Assembly (NCBI GenBank): GCA_963575745.1
Contig: CAUYUJ010016072.1
Location: 1-64,000, forward strand
Direction of reading: 5' to 3'
Origin: Prorocentrum cordatum
Taxonomy: Eukaryota; Sar; Dinophyceae; Prorocentrales; Prorocentraceae
Length of the DNA stretch: 64,000 nucleotides
Part shown: positions 52,166-63,960 of the stretch, one piece after another
How positions within the stretch are numbered: the stretch's first letter is position 1
Layout of the letters: every line of letters starts with the position of its first letter
Position numbers and translations under genes: made by a program
The notes under the pieces: generated by a model
The model's database searches: none
The model's input: the letters and a program-made list of their open reading frames with translations, nothing else
Told to the model about the DNA's origin: nothing

Positions 52166-54905
52166 TCCCTTGTTTTCACCATTGTCCCCACGTGGTTCCC
52201 CCCGCAATCGTTGTCCTAAATAGTCATCGTCTTCCGTCTCCGCTTTCTCGTCTCGTTTGCTCCTCATCCCCTGCCTACGCCTTCTCCCCCCCATGGATTC
52301 CCTCCTCTATCTTTGATCCTTTCCCTTCCCTTTACCCCGTTTTTGGTGAGGGATTAGATGGAAGCGGACTGCACACGATTCACTGGCGGGCGGAATTTCG
52401 ATCGGTCGCAGACGCTGCACGGCCGCAAGTACAGGGAGAGGAGGAAAAAGAGGAGGAGGAGGAGGAGGAGGAGCAGCAGGAAGAGGAGGGTGGCATGGAG
52501 ACGGCTGCAAGCATGCCGAAATGTGCGGACAGAAACCGAATCCGGGGGACCGGGCACTGCAGACAAATGCCGTGCACTGGCTTCGGGCTCGGGGACATTG
52601 AGGACAAGAGGAGGAAGAGGAGGAGAGGAAGCGGGAGGCGCACGTCGACGCTCCGCGAGTCACCACGCAAACCGACCCTCACATATCGAACGGCCTGGCG
52701 GCAGCGCGGTATTGTCCGATGGACCCAGTGTGGCGCTCAAATGGCCCCGTGATCCCACTGCGACCCCGCGATGGCTCCAAGTTGACTCCAATAAGCGATG
52801 GATGGCGGCTGCGAGAAGGGGTTCCCGATCCACCCAGGGCGGAGTCTGAAGCGCAGACAGAGTCCGAACTCAACGATCCTGGCAAACAGTATGTCTGTCG
52901 TTGCAGAGGCCAGTCCGAGTCCGAGTCCTACTTCTCTGTCTCGTCCCTCCGCCTCCCCCTCGCTGGTCCTTCTCGTATTCTTGGTTCCTCGTTCCTCCTC
53001 CTCCCTCTCCTTGTTCCTTTTTTCTCCTCCTCGCCAGACTTCCAGGAGGCATGAGGGGGCCAGCAGTTGCGATTCGAGAGATTTCCATGAGCGGGCACCC
53101 CCTCTCCTTCCTGTCAAACTCCGTCCTCCTCTGCTCCCTCCCCTTCCCTCCTGCCAGGTTCATTTTTCCTGACCGTCGCACCCCACCCACCCCCCTCGGG
53201 GCGAGGAGCGAGGAGGGGGAATGAGTAGGTCGTCGGGGGCTCCGAACGAGCGTGGGAAGAGGCACTGTGCGTTAGCCTCGGGCGTTTGCCCTCCTACCGT
53301 TTTCGGGATTCTCCCCGCTTCTTCCCACCTGGTGGCGAGGGAACGTGCTTTGCGGGTATGTGGCGCTGGGCTTACCAGTCGCACGATTGTGGTTTCTTTG
53401 AGGGGTGATTTCATTGACAGCGTCAGTTTGAGTTGAGTCTTCTGCTTTTGTTCCCTCTCCTGATCGATCCCTTTCCTGAGAACCCCATCCACATTCAACA
53501 TTGTTTTCCTTAACGAGGAGGGCTGGAGTGGGAGGGCTCTTGAGTCAAAAACGGCTGCAGCGAGCAAAGCTCTGCGACTGGATGAGCAAGACGACCGTTG
53601 AGGACCCGACGGATCAGGGCAAGCAAAGACGAGAGAAGTGATGTGGGCATGGGGCACGCGTAGCGTTGTGCATCAAGCAGCTCGAGGTGTGTGTGTGTGG
53701 GGGAGACCAGAGGTCGTCACAGTGACCACGCGTGTGCCTGAACGCCTAGACGCGTTAGGGTGAAGGAGGGGCAGAACCCGAAAGAAGGATAATCCAGGGG
53801 TAACAGGGAGGGGGAATAATCGTGGGAGGAGGAAGAGTGAGAGATTTAATGTGGAGCAGGAGGGACGAGGGTGGGCGGAGGATGCAGGACGGATGAGGAT
53901 TTGACGCCGTCTTCAATCGACTAAAACTGTGAACCAGGTTAAAACTGGATGGACATAAGCATGTGGCACAACTCCATGGCCATCTGCTGAGAAGGCAAGC
54001 CCGTGCAAACTCGCCGAAGGCTCTACACGTGCTTCGGCGAAGTAGCACGGAAGTAGCACGTAGGCCCCCGGAGGCCAACAGAGCAACCCCAGAGGCCAGC
54101 AGAGCATTGGCACATGGTCAGAGCGCACCTGCCCGCAGTTCAAGGAGGCTGTCTCCAGCAGCCCGCCGTGGGGGATCCAAGCCCAAGCGTTGCCAAAGCA
54201 GCTCGTCGAGAGGAGCGTCTGCGAATCGTCGAGTGACCCGTGCCTGTGCTGCCAGACGTCTTGGTGGGCTTTCCGGATTTTACCCCTCGTCGCCGCCCCT
54301 CTCCTCTGGCCGAGCCCCGCCGGCGGGCCTCGCTCCCCCTCCCCGCCCCGTGCCCGCGCGTGCACCCGTGGGGCACCGCCCTCCTCCTCGCGAGGCAACT
54401 CCTCCCGGCAGCGGGTCTTCCTCGCGAGGCAATTCGCACGCCGCGCGGATGCCACGTGCGCTCCCCAGAGCGAGTCGAGCCCCGCTGGGAGCCTTCCCCC
54501 GCCCGCCCCGCCCCGCTGGGAGCCTTCCCCCGCCTGGTGAGCCACTGGGCACACAAGACTTCTTGGCGAGCCAAGGGGCGCGCAGAACTCCACTTGAAAC
54601 CCCCTCCCCCTCCTCCTCCTACCCCCTTCATTCTGGGCTGCGGCGGAGCCTGGCTCGTCCTCCCCCTGCGTTCTTCCCTTCCGCCACCCCCCTGTTCAGA
54701 TTGCAGTGCAGAGGGCGCTGGGCCGATCGATGCAGGAAGGAGCCCGGAGTCAGCGCCGGCGTCGTCCAGGCTGGGGCCAGTTGCAAGGCCGACGGGCTCG
54801 CTGGCAGCAAGTAGCAGGCGACGTGCAGTGACGCGTTACGTTCTTACGGCGACGCCAGACGACAATCTCACCGATCCCGGCCTGGCTGGCTTGGCTTGCA
54901 CGCCA
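52166..54905. other. No gene; GGA tract and pyrimidine-rich tract
   Basis: (GGA)n at 52447-52487 with a weaker one near 52605-52635. C/T-rich sequence at 52930-53170. Repeated GGGAGCCTTCCCCCGCC words near 54487-54535. Remaining frames lack motifs. Confidence 0.45.
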
Positions 54906-54907
54906 GC

Positions 54908-54937
54908 CTTGGGTCCAGGATGGGCCTGGCCAGAATC
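54908..54937 (+). repeat. Dispersed 30-bp core, copy 3
   Basis: CTTGGGTCCAGGATGGGCCT then GGCCAGAATC. An upstream inverse partner, CACCGATCCCGGCCTGGCTGG (54869-54889), makes an inverted-repeat element of about 85 bp. Confidence 0.55.
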
Positions 54938-54959
54938 GGCGAGGTGGTCAGTTAAATGT

Positions 54960-55920
54960 CGCCCGACTCTGTCCCCCTCCTCCTCCCCCCCTGGGGCTGG
55001 GAAGAGCAAACGATGAACGTGACGATCGTCGGGGGGTGCTGCTCGATGTCGACACCACGTCGTTCGGTCGTCCAAGGGGCCAATGTACTCGGCGAAGGAA
55101 TTCAGTGTATAGACGCTCCAGCATCCCACAGACTGGGAAGCTGGGGAGTCTGCACACCGAGCTCATTCACCGACCTTGCGACTTAGTGTAACTATACTTC
55201 GAGACCATCCAATTTCGTCCAGCAGTGACAGGGCTACGCCCCCCCCCGCTGTCGCCCCAGGACGGCGCGCGCCTGCGCGTCTGCGTGCATCCGCCGACAC
55301 GGGGGGCCGCCCGGCCGCACCAGAGGGTGGGTCCTTCAGAGGAGGAGAAGATACCGATACCGTTGCCCGTCCCTCGTCGCCACTGCTCGAAATCCTGGTC
55401 AGAATGCACCCACAAGGGAAAAGTCCAGGGAGTAGCGGTATTTGCATCTGTTGTTCCCCCAGTCCTCCCGCCTACCGGGGGCGGTTCCTGGGAGGCCTCC
55501 CATGAGGCACGTCCTGGGATCCCTCTGGAGCCCCCCGCGGGCTTAAAATGGTGCGGGAACATCTGGAAGCCTCGATCCCCGGCCCTGCTTGCCAGAGAGT
55601 TCGGGAGGCATCCGACCAGAGGAACACCATTCCCCAGATGTAGAATGTATAGCAGGGATGTTTCGGTACCGCTTGGTTTTCCAATGTTCTTTCGTTGATA
55701 GGTGCCTTGTGCTCCCTCCGCTGCACCGCGCGTCTTCCTCCTCTTTTCTCCGCCTCCCCCCGCCCTCCTCCGCTCGCAGCCGCCTCTGCTGCGTTGCCTG
55801 CTGCGTGCTGCTGGTGGCCCGTCGATGCCATCCGCTGCCGTTGCTGCGAACGTCGTGATCAGTTTGGCAAGCTCCTCGCACGGATCGCGACCCAATGAGG
55901 GGCTTCATCTGCGGTTCAAG
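54960..55920. other. No identifiable feature
   Basis: Mixed composition, no repeat family recognised, short unconvincing frames. Confidence 0.4.
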
Positions 55921-55939
55921 CAGCGGCGTACCTAAAGCG

Positions 55940-56270
55940 TCTCCGCGCTCAATTCGGCACGCCCTTAGCGCGGACTGCGGCCCGCAATGGGCTCCACCCC
56001 CAGGCCCAGGGTGTGGCGCCCTCAGAGCGTATCCGCAGCCATCGCCGTGCCCCTTTCCCGTGGCTCGCGCCAGTGAGGGAACTCCGCCCACGGTCTTCGC
56101 GGGGGCGCTCCAATTGCGTCTTCGTGCCCGCGTCGGCACGACCCTCGCGAAGATCGCGGCCATGCACGTCAGGCCCCAGTTGGAGTTCCCATGGCGTCTC
56201 CGCGCCCGTTTCGGCACGCCTTGTCAAGTGGATGGAGCCCCACTTCGAGCGCCACCTACGAGCCCAGTAG
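55940..56270. repeat. Degenerate tandem repeat
   Basis: GCGTCTCCGCGC, TTCGGCACGCC and AATGGGCTCC-like words recur about three times at 80-130-bp intervals. Confidence 0.4.
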
Positions 56271-58320
56271 GGGCAGTCATTATTGCGCATGGCGTATTCG
56301 TGCAGACGTCTGCTTCCGTTTGAACAGATCGTGCTCCGTCTGACAGCTCCGCGCATGGCCCCAGCGCGGAGGCTCCCCCCTGGCAAAGTCGTCGCCCGTC
56401 TCATTCAGGTTTATAATAAAAGTTGTATTTCAGGAGCAACCGATCGTAGGTTCGAACCTGGGCAATGTATGGAAGGAAGAACACGATAGTCGCAATCGGC
56501 CAGGTCAGAAATGAGGAACGAGTCCTCGGCGAGACCACTGCCATAAGATCATGACGTCGTGAATTCCTGTAGCTTACAGAATACGAACTGCAATCGTCGT
56601 AGAAGAGTAAAAGAGAGGCGACTCGAACTGTGGGAAAACTCACTCCCTGCACATGGAGGAAATGTCAGTCCGTCGCTGGCTTGATTGGGTCCTCGCCCCA
56701 CCGGGCGCGTCCGGCTGCGCGAGACTTAATGTAAATGTCGTAGAAAAGAGAAGATACCCAGTCGCGGTGAACAACGTCACATCATCAGCCCAGCACCGCA
56801 GCGGCATGCACCGCCCGTACGAACTCCCTGCCCTTAGCGCCGCGCCTGGGCCCAGGCCTTGCCCTGGCCCCAGGCACGTGCCTCCGGGCGCGATGTGGGT
56901 TTCGTTCGGCGGCGCTGCTCGCCGCTCCCGGGAAGAGCTCCAGCTGATCCACGAATCTCGCTTCGTTGGTGGACGCTCGCTCATCACGATGAGGAGGGAG
57001 CGTCCGGCGTGATGTGTGCAGAACACAAATGAGGAAGGGGAGAAGGCCGTTGAAGCAGATCAGGGCGGTCCCTTCATCAAGGGCTTGCTGTCGTCGCAGT
57101 ACTTGCGGCATATCGCTGGAGTGCAGAGCCAGTGCTGGGCCTTGCCAGTGCTTCGGCAAGGCCGTCGTAGAGCTTCCGTGACTCGGGGCTTTGCAAGATC
57201 ATCGTAGGACTTCCGGGATTTCCGGGACTCGAGGTTTGCTCCAAGGAGCGCATCTGTCTGTGGCATTTCTGTGACCAGGCGCATGGTATGTGGGACCGCC
57301 TTTACTTGTTGTAGTCGCAGTGCTGCGGGTCCCCGGGGTTGTCCCCGCCCTCGAACGTGGAGCCAATGGCGCCGTCCACGTCGTCGATGGGCCCCCCACA
57401 GGGGCTCATTCAGGTTTCGCCCCATGTGGAGCTTCGCCTGCAGTCCCAGCGGGGGCGTCCACATGCGGTCGCCCGCTTTCTATGGCCGCGGGGGATTTTG
57501 GCAAATGAGAAAACTATAGGAGAACAAATCCAAGGCCCGATTGGTGCATAGAATTTCGGGACGACGAAAATTTTGGAATCTATCAGCAGGCCCGGGGCCC
57601 CGCTTGGGTCACCGCCCTCCCGCGGGTGCGCGGCTTCGCGATGGCCGCGCTGCGGGGATGGGCCAGCGCGGATGGCGGCGGGTTTGCGCCCCGCCGTGTC
57701 GCTTGCCCGCCTTCCTCTCTGTCCTTCCGCGGCGGCCCCCCCGTTTTCCTCCTGCGCGGAGCGGCAGGAAAAATACACTTACATAAAGTATGCAGATTTG
57801 GTTGCAGCGTTGGAGGAATATCGCGACGTGGCTCGCGAGATCCCAATGTACAGGGAGGAATAGCAAGCGTCGCTGGCTCTTTCGGCATCTGGTTTCTTCG
57901 CTGCACGAGGGCCCGCATGACGTAGTGCACCCGCAGCGAAGTCCACAAGCTTGCGGGGTCGCCCAAGCATCGCGTGCTACACTGCATGCTGAAACGATCT
58001 CCGCTAGCGCCCATGATGCACTTCGTGTCGGCCACGTTCCGACTTTTTTGTTGCCTCCACCGCATCATGCGCGATTCGTCAACATTTTCTGGCTAAGGTG
58101 AAAACGTTGAAAATCAGCTCGCAACGTGTACTGGTGAAACTGGACGTGAAAGAGTAACCGACTGCCCCCGAGAATAAAGCCGACCCCCTTCACCCCCTCT
58201 AACAGTTTTATCCCGTGTCACTAGGGTTCAAGTGTGGAGAGGGCGTGGAGGCCGAACTTGATGATCCCCGGGGGAAATTGCGAATCGAAGTTGCTATCGT
58301 ATCATGCTGACTAGCAACAG
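56271..58320. other. No identifiable gene
   Basis: A short frame segment near 57772-57860 (YTYIKYADLVAALEEYRDVA) looks protein-like but ends after about 30 codons and has no match I know. It may be an isolated exon or chance. The rest is anonymous. Confidence 0.35.
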
Positions 58321-58324
58321 CATG

Positions 58325-58520
58325 GAAAACGCTGAGCGTGGCAATGGTGATCTCACCAGTTCAGCTTCCGCAATCATGAGCGTGTGGCAGGGCTATGGGG
58401 TTCTCACCATTTCAGTTTCCCCAAGTCACGAAAGTGCGGCAGGGCCATGGGAGTCTCACTTTGTCAGCCGTTCCCGAGTCAGGAACGTGTGACAGGACCT
58501 GGAGTCAGTCTTGTGCCAAG
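58325..58520 (+). repeat. Tandem repeat, about 50 bp
   Basis: GAGCGTGTGGCAGGGCTATG then GGGTTCTCACCATTTCAG recurs in four degenerate units at about 58334, 58378, 58430 and 58483. Confidence 0.75.
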
Positions 58521-58791
58521 GTCTACAAGGTCATGTTACACGAGCGCCCAGGATCATCATCGTCATCGTCATCATCATCATAACCTCACCTTCGCCAGTA
58601 AAATCTTTGATTATCCCCGCCAGACCCCCGAACTCTTATATCACCCGGGGATTAGTATCGTGAGCAGTTGGTTATTCCATGAGTTGGACGCACGACGTAC
58701 TCGTCTGGCAGAGCTGAATATTCTTCGTCGGTGTTGAGTTCCACCGGTATCGCGACGCATTGAAGTGCGCATTTGAGAACAAGTTCGTTTG

Positions 58792-59103
58792 TCAGAGTTC
58801 GTCATCATCACCCATATTCCAAGTGACGTGCGGCTCGGGCAGGGTCGCCTCTAGCTCTGGCGAGGTCAGCGACGCCTCCCTGTAGTTTTTCGCTGAGCAT
58901 GACATACTGGCCGACGCCCACTTCAGAGTCCATTGTGGGTTGACAGCGTGTTTCGGACTCAAGGACGACATCTTTGTAGTGTTGGACGACCCGTGTGGAA
59001 ACGTAGATGCATTTGAGATCCGGCTTTCTGCGTCCTCCCATTCAGTCGTGGTCGACGTCGGGATAGTGAGTGAATCGGGAGTACCTTTTCCAGACGTCTT
59101 CAT
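58792..59103 (-). other. Unassigned protein-like frame
   Basis: Two overlapping minus frames read naturally. One (58808-59041) contains RVVQHYKDVVLESETRCQPT and GVGQYVMLSEKLQGGVADLA. Composition is balanced and no repeat underlies it, but I recognise no family. It could be an exon or a remnant. Confidence 0.25.
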
Positions 59104-59925
59104 TTCGAAGCCTCGGAATCTTGGCGCGACGGGAATTATGGATTACAGCCTGTATGAAAAGCACATTTCTCAGTGGCTCCGTGTGCCCAACGACAGTATG
59201 CACCATCCTAGTATTCACGCTGCGTGGCCGAAGCAAATGTTTGCACGTTATCGTCGGCCGTGCAAATCTTCCCAATTAACTACAGCTTAAGCGAGACGGC
59301 GCCTGTCCGTCTCTATTGAATGAGCTGGCATATCCGAGACTTCCAGATCGTCCCAGCAAGGGGGCAAGCCTGAGACAGTGTACCTTATGTTGACTTGTTA
59401 CCCGCGGTGGTTCAGTGCACGTCTGGACAAAATCACTCGTAGGTTGAATGCTGTGTGGGCCCCGCGCCTTGGCTTGGCTGTTAGGCTGAATTGGAGGTTA
59501 GGCGATCCGCGCACCAGTGACATACTCAAGAGGCACAATGGCACTATACAGCCAGACGCCTTGGATTACAAGGTGATGTGGGCTATTTAGCGCGTGTTTG
59601 GAGGTTGGTTGGGGCTGGATGTAGGATCTAAGATGCACATAAAGTAGGCAGCAACATGCCGGATTGCAAGTACAGCGTAGCCTTGCAGCCAACAAAAACG
59701 AAATCGTCGTAGCAGTCTTCTCGGGCTTGCCACTCGCCGAAAGCGTCGTGACATTCTCGGGTCTGCAGCATAATGTCAGCTGTAACAGAACGTTTCGATC
59801 CTTAGCCAGTGGGTTCGAGAGCGTTGGCCACCGAGGCCACGCACCTAGTTCGGAGAGTCTGGGGCGAGCCCACACTCTGCCGTGTCACAGAATACCAGAC
59901 ATGTCAGCAGCGTTGGAGAACATAT
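59104..59925. other. No identifiable feature
   Basis: Mixed, less GC-rich sequence. Short frames only. Confidence 0.4.
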
Positions 59926-59926
59926 G

Positions 59927-59930
59927 ATCG

Positions 59931-59967
<37 letters not shown>

Positions 59968-59982
59968 TATCATCATCATCGG

Positions 59983-60040
<58 letters not shown>

Positions 60041-60122
60041 GTCATCGTCATCATCATTGTCATCAGCATCTTCACCCGCATCATCATCACCGTCATTATC
60101 GTCACCATCATCATCATCAGCA
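59927..60122 (+). repeat. (CAT)n microsatellite
   Basis: About 60 ATC/CAT triplets with a few changes. It generates poly-His, poly-Ile and poly-Asp frames that are not genes. Confidence 0.95.
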
Positions 60123-60287
60123 CCGCCGGCCCTCGAAGCTCGGGGCGCCCAAGCCGATCCCCTCGAGCCTCCTCCCTCGATCCGGATCCTCCCTCCCTTC
60201 CTCGATCTCGGGCCGTTCGGTCTTCGGCCCTCCCTCGAGCTCCTCCCCGGCGGCGCACAACGGGGTGGCGCGCGGGGCGCGGCCTCA

Positions 60288-60400
60288 GAAGGCGGCGGGC
60301 CTTCTTTGAAGGCAGTGGCCTTCTTAGAACCCCCGTTTCGAGAGCCTTCTTGATCAGGAGTTGGCGGGCGCCATCTCAGGAAGGTTCTTGCCTGATCAAG
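60288..60400. repeat. CTTCTCAGAAG-type palindrome cluster
   Basis: CTCAGAAGGCGGCGGGCCTT, CCTTCTTAGAA and CCTTCTTGATCAGGAG words. AAGGCGGCGGG is shared with 39290-39435. Confidence 0.5.
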
Positions 60401-61552
60401 CGCTCCCCACCCTCTCAACCTCCCCTTGGGGGCCAGGACCGGAGGTGCGTCTTCGCCTCCATCAACCCAAGCAATAGGGACGCCATAGACCTGACAGGCG
60501 GCGTTGGCCAGCCCTGCGCCGGTCGCCGCGCCGCCGGGAGGAGGTGGAGGTGGAGGAGGAACAGGAGGAGGAGGAGCAGGAGGAAGGGGAGGAGGAGGAA
60601 GGAGTAACGCACCGCATACCACCTTCACACACCCTAGCTACTCCAAGCCTCAGCAACGGGCGCTGGGCGGCGGGGCTGTGGAACGCGACGGCGCGTCGCT
60701 CCTAAGCCCGAGCTAAATCAGCTACATCCTCCCTCCTCCCCGTCATCCCTTCACGTCCTTTTCCTGTCAGACTTGTCTCAGTGTCTGGAAGAGGGCTCGT
60801 AACTCCCATTCTGTTGCAGGCAACCGCGCTAATGTCTCCAAGCTTCATGGGCCTAGCCTCCGCCAGCTCACTCACAACGCCGTGGTTGTTGCCATTTCGG
60901 ATGATCTTTTCATTGGTGACTATGGCCTGAAGTGATATTTGCATGCCGCCCAGAGCTTCGTTCCAGGCTCAGTTCATTTTGGAGTATAAACGCAACCCGT
61001 GGTGCTTTATCAAGAAGTCCCGCGACTTCTTGACATCTTAAGAAGGATGCGTGTTGTGGTTGCGTGGGGCAGCGTGGTAAGGATCGTAACCAGCCCCGAG
61101 TTCATCCATATCCCAATATTGAGGCCCACGTCGGTGAGAATATCTGGGATGTGCCATCAGAAACTGGGGGGGGGGGAATCCTGGAGGTCGGCACCAAGAC
61201 AAGGTGATGCGAATCGCACGTGGGGATAGGAACTTGAAAGAATCTTGTGACTATTGTCTGTTCAATTTGCTGCAGCCAAATCTGTTACTTCACTTGACCA
61301 GGAGTCGCGCCGGGCGCGCCCGCCACCGTTCCCCGTGGTCGTGGGAAAAACACTACTCTAGTATTCTAGAAATTCGGTGACATGAAATCGAAGTTTCGGT
61401 CAAACATTTGGCTGGCATCCTGTCGGACTGCAAGCGAACGGTCGACGAGCAACGAGCCCCTTTTCCGTCGACGTCCGCTCGCCGACGGCAGTTCCGCCGC
61501 GAATTCAGCAGACCCAAGCCCCCGTGAGTCACGAATCCAATTGTTTCTTCCC
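60401..61552. other. No gene; GGA tract at 60540-60602
   Basis: Polypurine GGA run, then anonymous sequence without repeat families or recognisable frames. Confidence 0.45.
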
Positions 61553-61589
61553 CAACCATCGTGTGGTGTTGGGTCCTCGTTTTGAAGAG
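61553..61589 (-). repeat. 37-bp terminal motif of satellite arrays, copy C
   Basis: Differs from copy B at one of 37 bases (CGATGG instead of AGGATGG in complement). Same position and orientation relative to array C as copies A and B to theirs. Confidence 0.9.
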
Positions 61590-61629
61590 ACTGCCCCGCG
61601 TCACTTACTCTTCCTCGCCCCCCCATCCA

Positions 61630-62600
61630 CCGCCCGCATGCGTCACCCACATTCATGTCGGCACACCCCTCACGCGCTTCGTGGCCCCAATGGGAGCTCC
61701 ACCGTAGGCCCCAGTGCCACCGCCCGCATGCGTCACCCACACCCGTGTCGGCACACCCCTCACGATTTTGTCGCCCAATAGGGAGCTCCACCGAAGGCGC
61801 CAGTGCCACCGCCCGCATGCGTCACCCACGCACATCCCGGCACACCCCTCACACGAATCGTGGCCCCATAGGGAGCTCCACCGAAGGCCCCACTGCCACC
61901 GCTCGCATGCGTCACCCACACCCATTTCGGCACACGCCTCACACGTTTCGTGCCCCCATAGCGAGCTCCGTCGAAGGCCCCAGTGCCACTGCCGGCATGC
62001 GTCACCCGTACCCATGTCGTCACACCCCTCACACGCTTCTTGGCCCCGTATGGAGCTCCAACGAAGGCCCCAGTGCCACACCCCGTATGCGTCACCCACA
62101 CCCATGGCACACCCTTCACGCGTTTCGTGGCCACAGGGAGCTCCACCGAAGGCGATAGTGCCACCGCCCGCATGCGTCACCCACACCCATGTCGTCACAC
62201 CCCTCTCGCGTTTCGTGGTCCCATAAGGAACTTCACCGAAGGCGCCAGTGCCACCGCCCGCATGCGTCACCAACGCGCGTTCCGTCACACCCCTCACGCG
62301 CGTCGTGGCCCCAGCAGGAGCTCCACCGAAGGCCCCAGTGGCTGCGTTCGCGCGCGCCCGCCACACCGATTTGGGCGCACCCATCACACGTTTCGCGGCC
62401 CCACAGGAAGCTCCACCGACGGCCCTTGTGGCTGCGATCGCATGCGCCCACCGCACCTATTTCGGCTCACATCTCACGCGTTTCGTGGCCCCATATGGGA
62501 ATTCCACTGACGGCCCCAGTGGCTGTTATCGCATGCGCCCGCGGGGCTAATTTTGGCACGCGCCTCGCACGTCTTGTGGCCTTATAGGGAGCTCCTCCGC
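61630..62600 (-). repeat. 90-bp satellite array C
   Basis: About eleven units with GGGAGCTCCACCGAAGGC, CCAGTGCCACCGCCCGCATG and CGTCACCCACACCCATGTCG words, and CACACCCCTCACACG. The last three units (62340-62600) switch to the GCGTTCGC and GCATGCGCCC version typical of array B, so two subfamilies coexist in one array. Confidence 0.9.
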
Positions 62601-62869
62601 ACGCGGTGTTCCTGGCGTTTCTTTGATGGATTAGTTTCCCACTTGGCAGCGCGATGCAAATGCATGCTTTGATCGCCCGCGTCAATCCTTGATAACCTTG
62701 GATAGCCCGTGGCAACCCTTGCGCAGCGCCGCGGCCTGTGAAGGTTTATGGTTGTTGACGTGGGTTGAACGCTGACCGTTTGGATCTCCGAGTTGACATT
62801 GGTTTTGGCGTATGTTTCCTTCGGTGGACAAGAAGCTCCCCGAACGCGCGGAGTTCTGTTTTGATCGCA

Positions 62870-63960
62870 ATCGGATAAGCGCCATGTTGGTATGGAAACT
62901 GAAGTGAACCTTCAGCGGTGACCGACCGGATTTTGGGTGATCCGCGCGATGAGCGGGTCGCACCGCCGCGCGCGCGCGATCGCGTGGCGAGTGATGTAGG
63001 GTCCACGATTGGAAAGTAGCCATGCTTGTCTGGAAACTGAAGTGGACCCTTGGCGGTGACCGGTTTGATTTTGAAGGGAACATGAGGTCTGGTGGACGAC
63101 TTCACACATTATACATTTAAAATACCGTACGAGCGTGCGCGTGACGAGTTCTGTATTGTCCACAGTGGGAAGGTCGTCGTGCTGGCTTGGAAACCCAAGG
63201 GGCCCTTTGGCGGTGACCGGCTGGATTTCGGTTTGACTTTCGCGGTGGGCGGGTCACCCGCCGCGCGTGCGCGCGCGTGGCGAGTTGTTTACTTGTCACG
63301 GTACGAAAGTCGCCATTTTGCCTTGGAGATTAAAGTGAACCCTAACCTTCAGCGGTGACCGACAGGATTTCGTGTGATCCGCGCGGTGGGTGGGTCACCC
63401 GCCGCGTGTGCGCGCGCGTGGCGAGCGTTTTCAAGTTCGCAGTGGGGAAGTCGCCCTGCTGGCCTGGAAACTAAAGTCAATCCTTAGCGGTGATGGATTC
63501 GATGTCGAAATTAGCATGTGTTCTGGTGCCCGAGCTCCCCACGCGCGCGCGTGAGGAATTTTGCCTTGTCCACATCGGAAAAAATCGCCATGCGGGCGTG
63601 GGGACGCTTAGCGGTGACCGACAGGATTTCGGGTGACCCGCGTTGTGGATGGGTCACCCGCCGCGCGCGGCGACTTCTGTGATGTCCACAACTGGAGAGT
63701 CGCCATGTTGGCCTTGAAATTCAATGTGCGCCATTAGCGGCGACTTCTTTTGTGCTGAGTTTTGATGTGTATTCACCCATGCATGAAGAGAGAGAAAAAG
63801 GAGAGAGAGAGAGAGATAGACACAGAGAAAGAGAAACAGAGAGAGGGATATAACAACACACAATAACTTGTTTGCGACAAACCTTAAGCGAACCCTGTGC
63901 GGTCACCGAGCACGCGCGGGTGACGCGTGTCATTTGCGCGGCGCGTAGAGATTTCGACAT
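62870..63960 (+). repeat. Degenerate satellite, about 125-160 bp, running to the window end
   Basis: CGGTGACCG-type landmarks at 62916, 63054, 63211, 63353, 63488, 63612, 63738 and 63898. Each is preceded by TGGAAACTGAAGTG-like and followed by GGATTTCGGGTGA, CCGCGCGCGCGCG and GTGGCGAG-like words. It is interrupted near 63788-63850 by a GAGAGA tract. Confidence 0.8.
63786..63848. repeat. (GA)n microsatellite inside the terminal satellite
   Basis: AGAGAGAAAAAGGAGAGAGA followed by further GAGA and ACAGAGA runs. Confidence 0.9.

Noticed and set aside
56449-56462. GGTTCGAACCTGGG, like a tRNA T-arm / B box
   Set aside because: The flanking five-base stems do not pair on either strand, and no D-arm, anticodon arm or acceptor stem can be drawn around it.
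59927-60122. Poly-His or poly-Ile protein frames
   Set aside because: Pure CAT microsatellite. All three frames are open.
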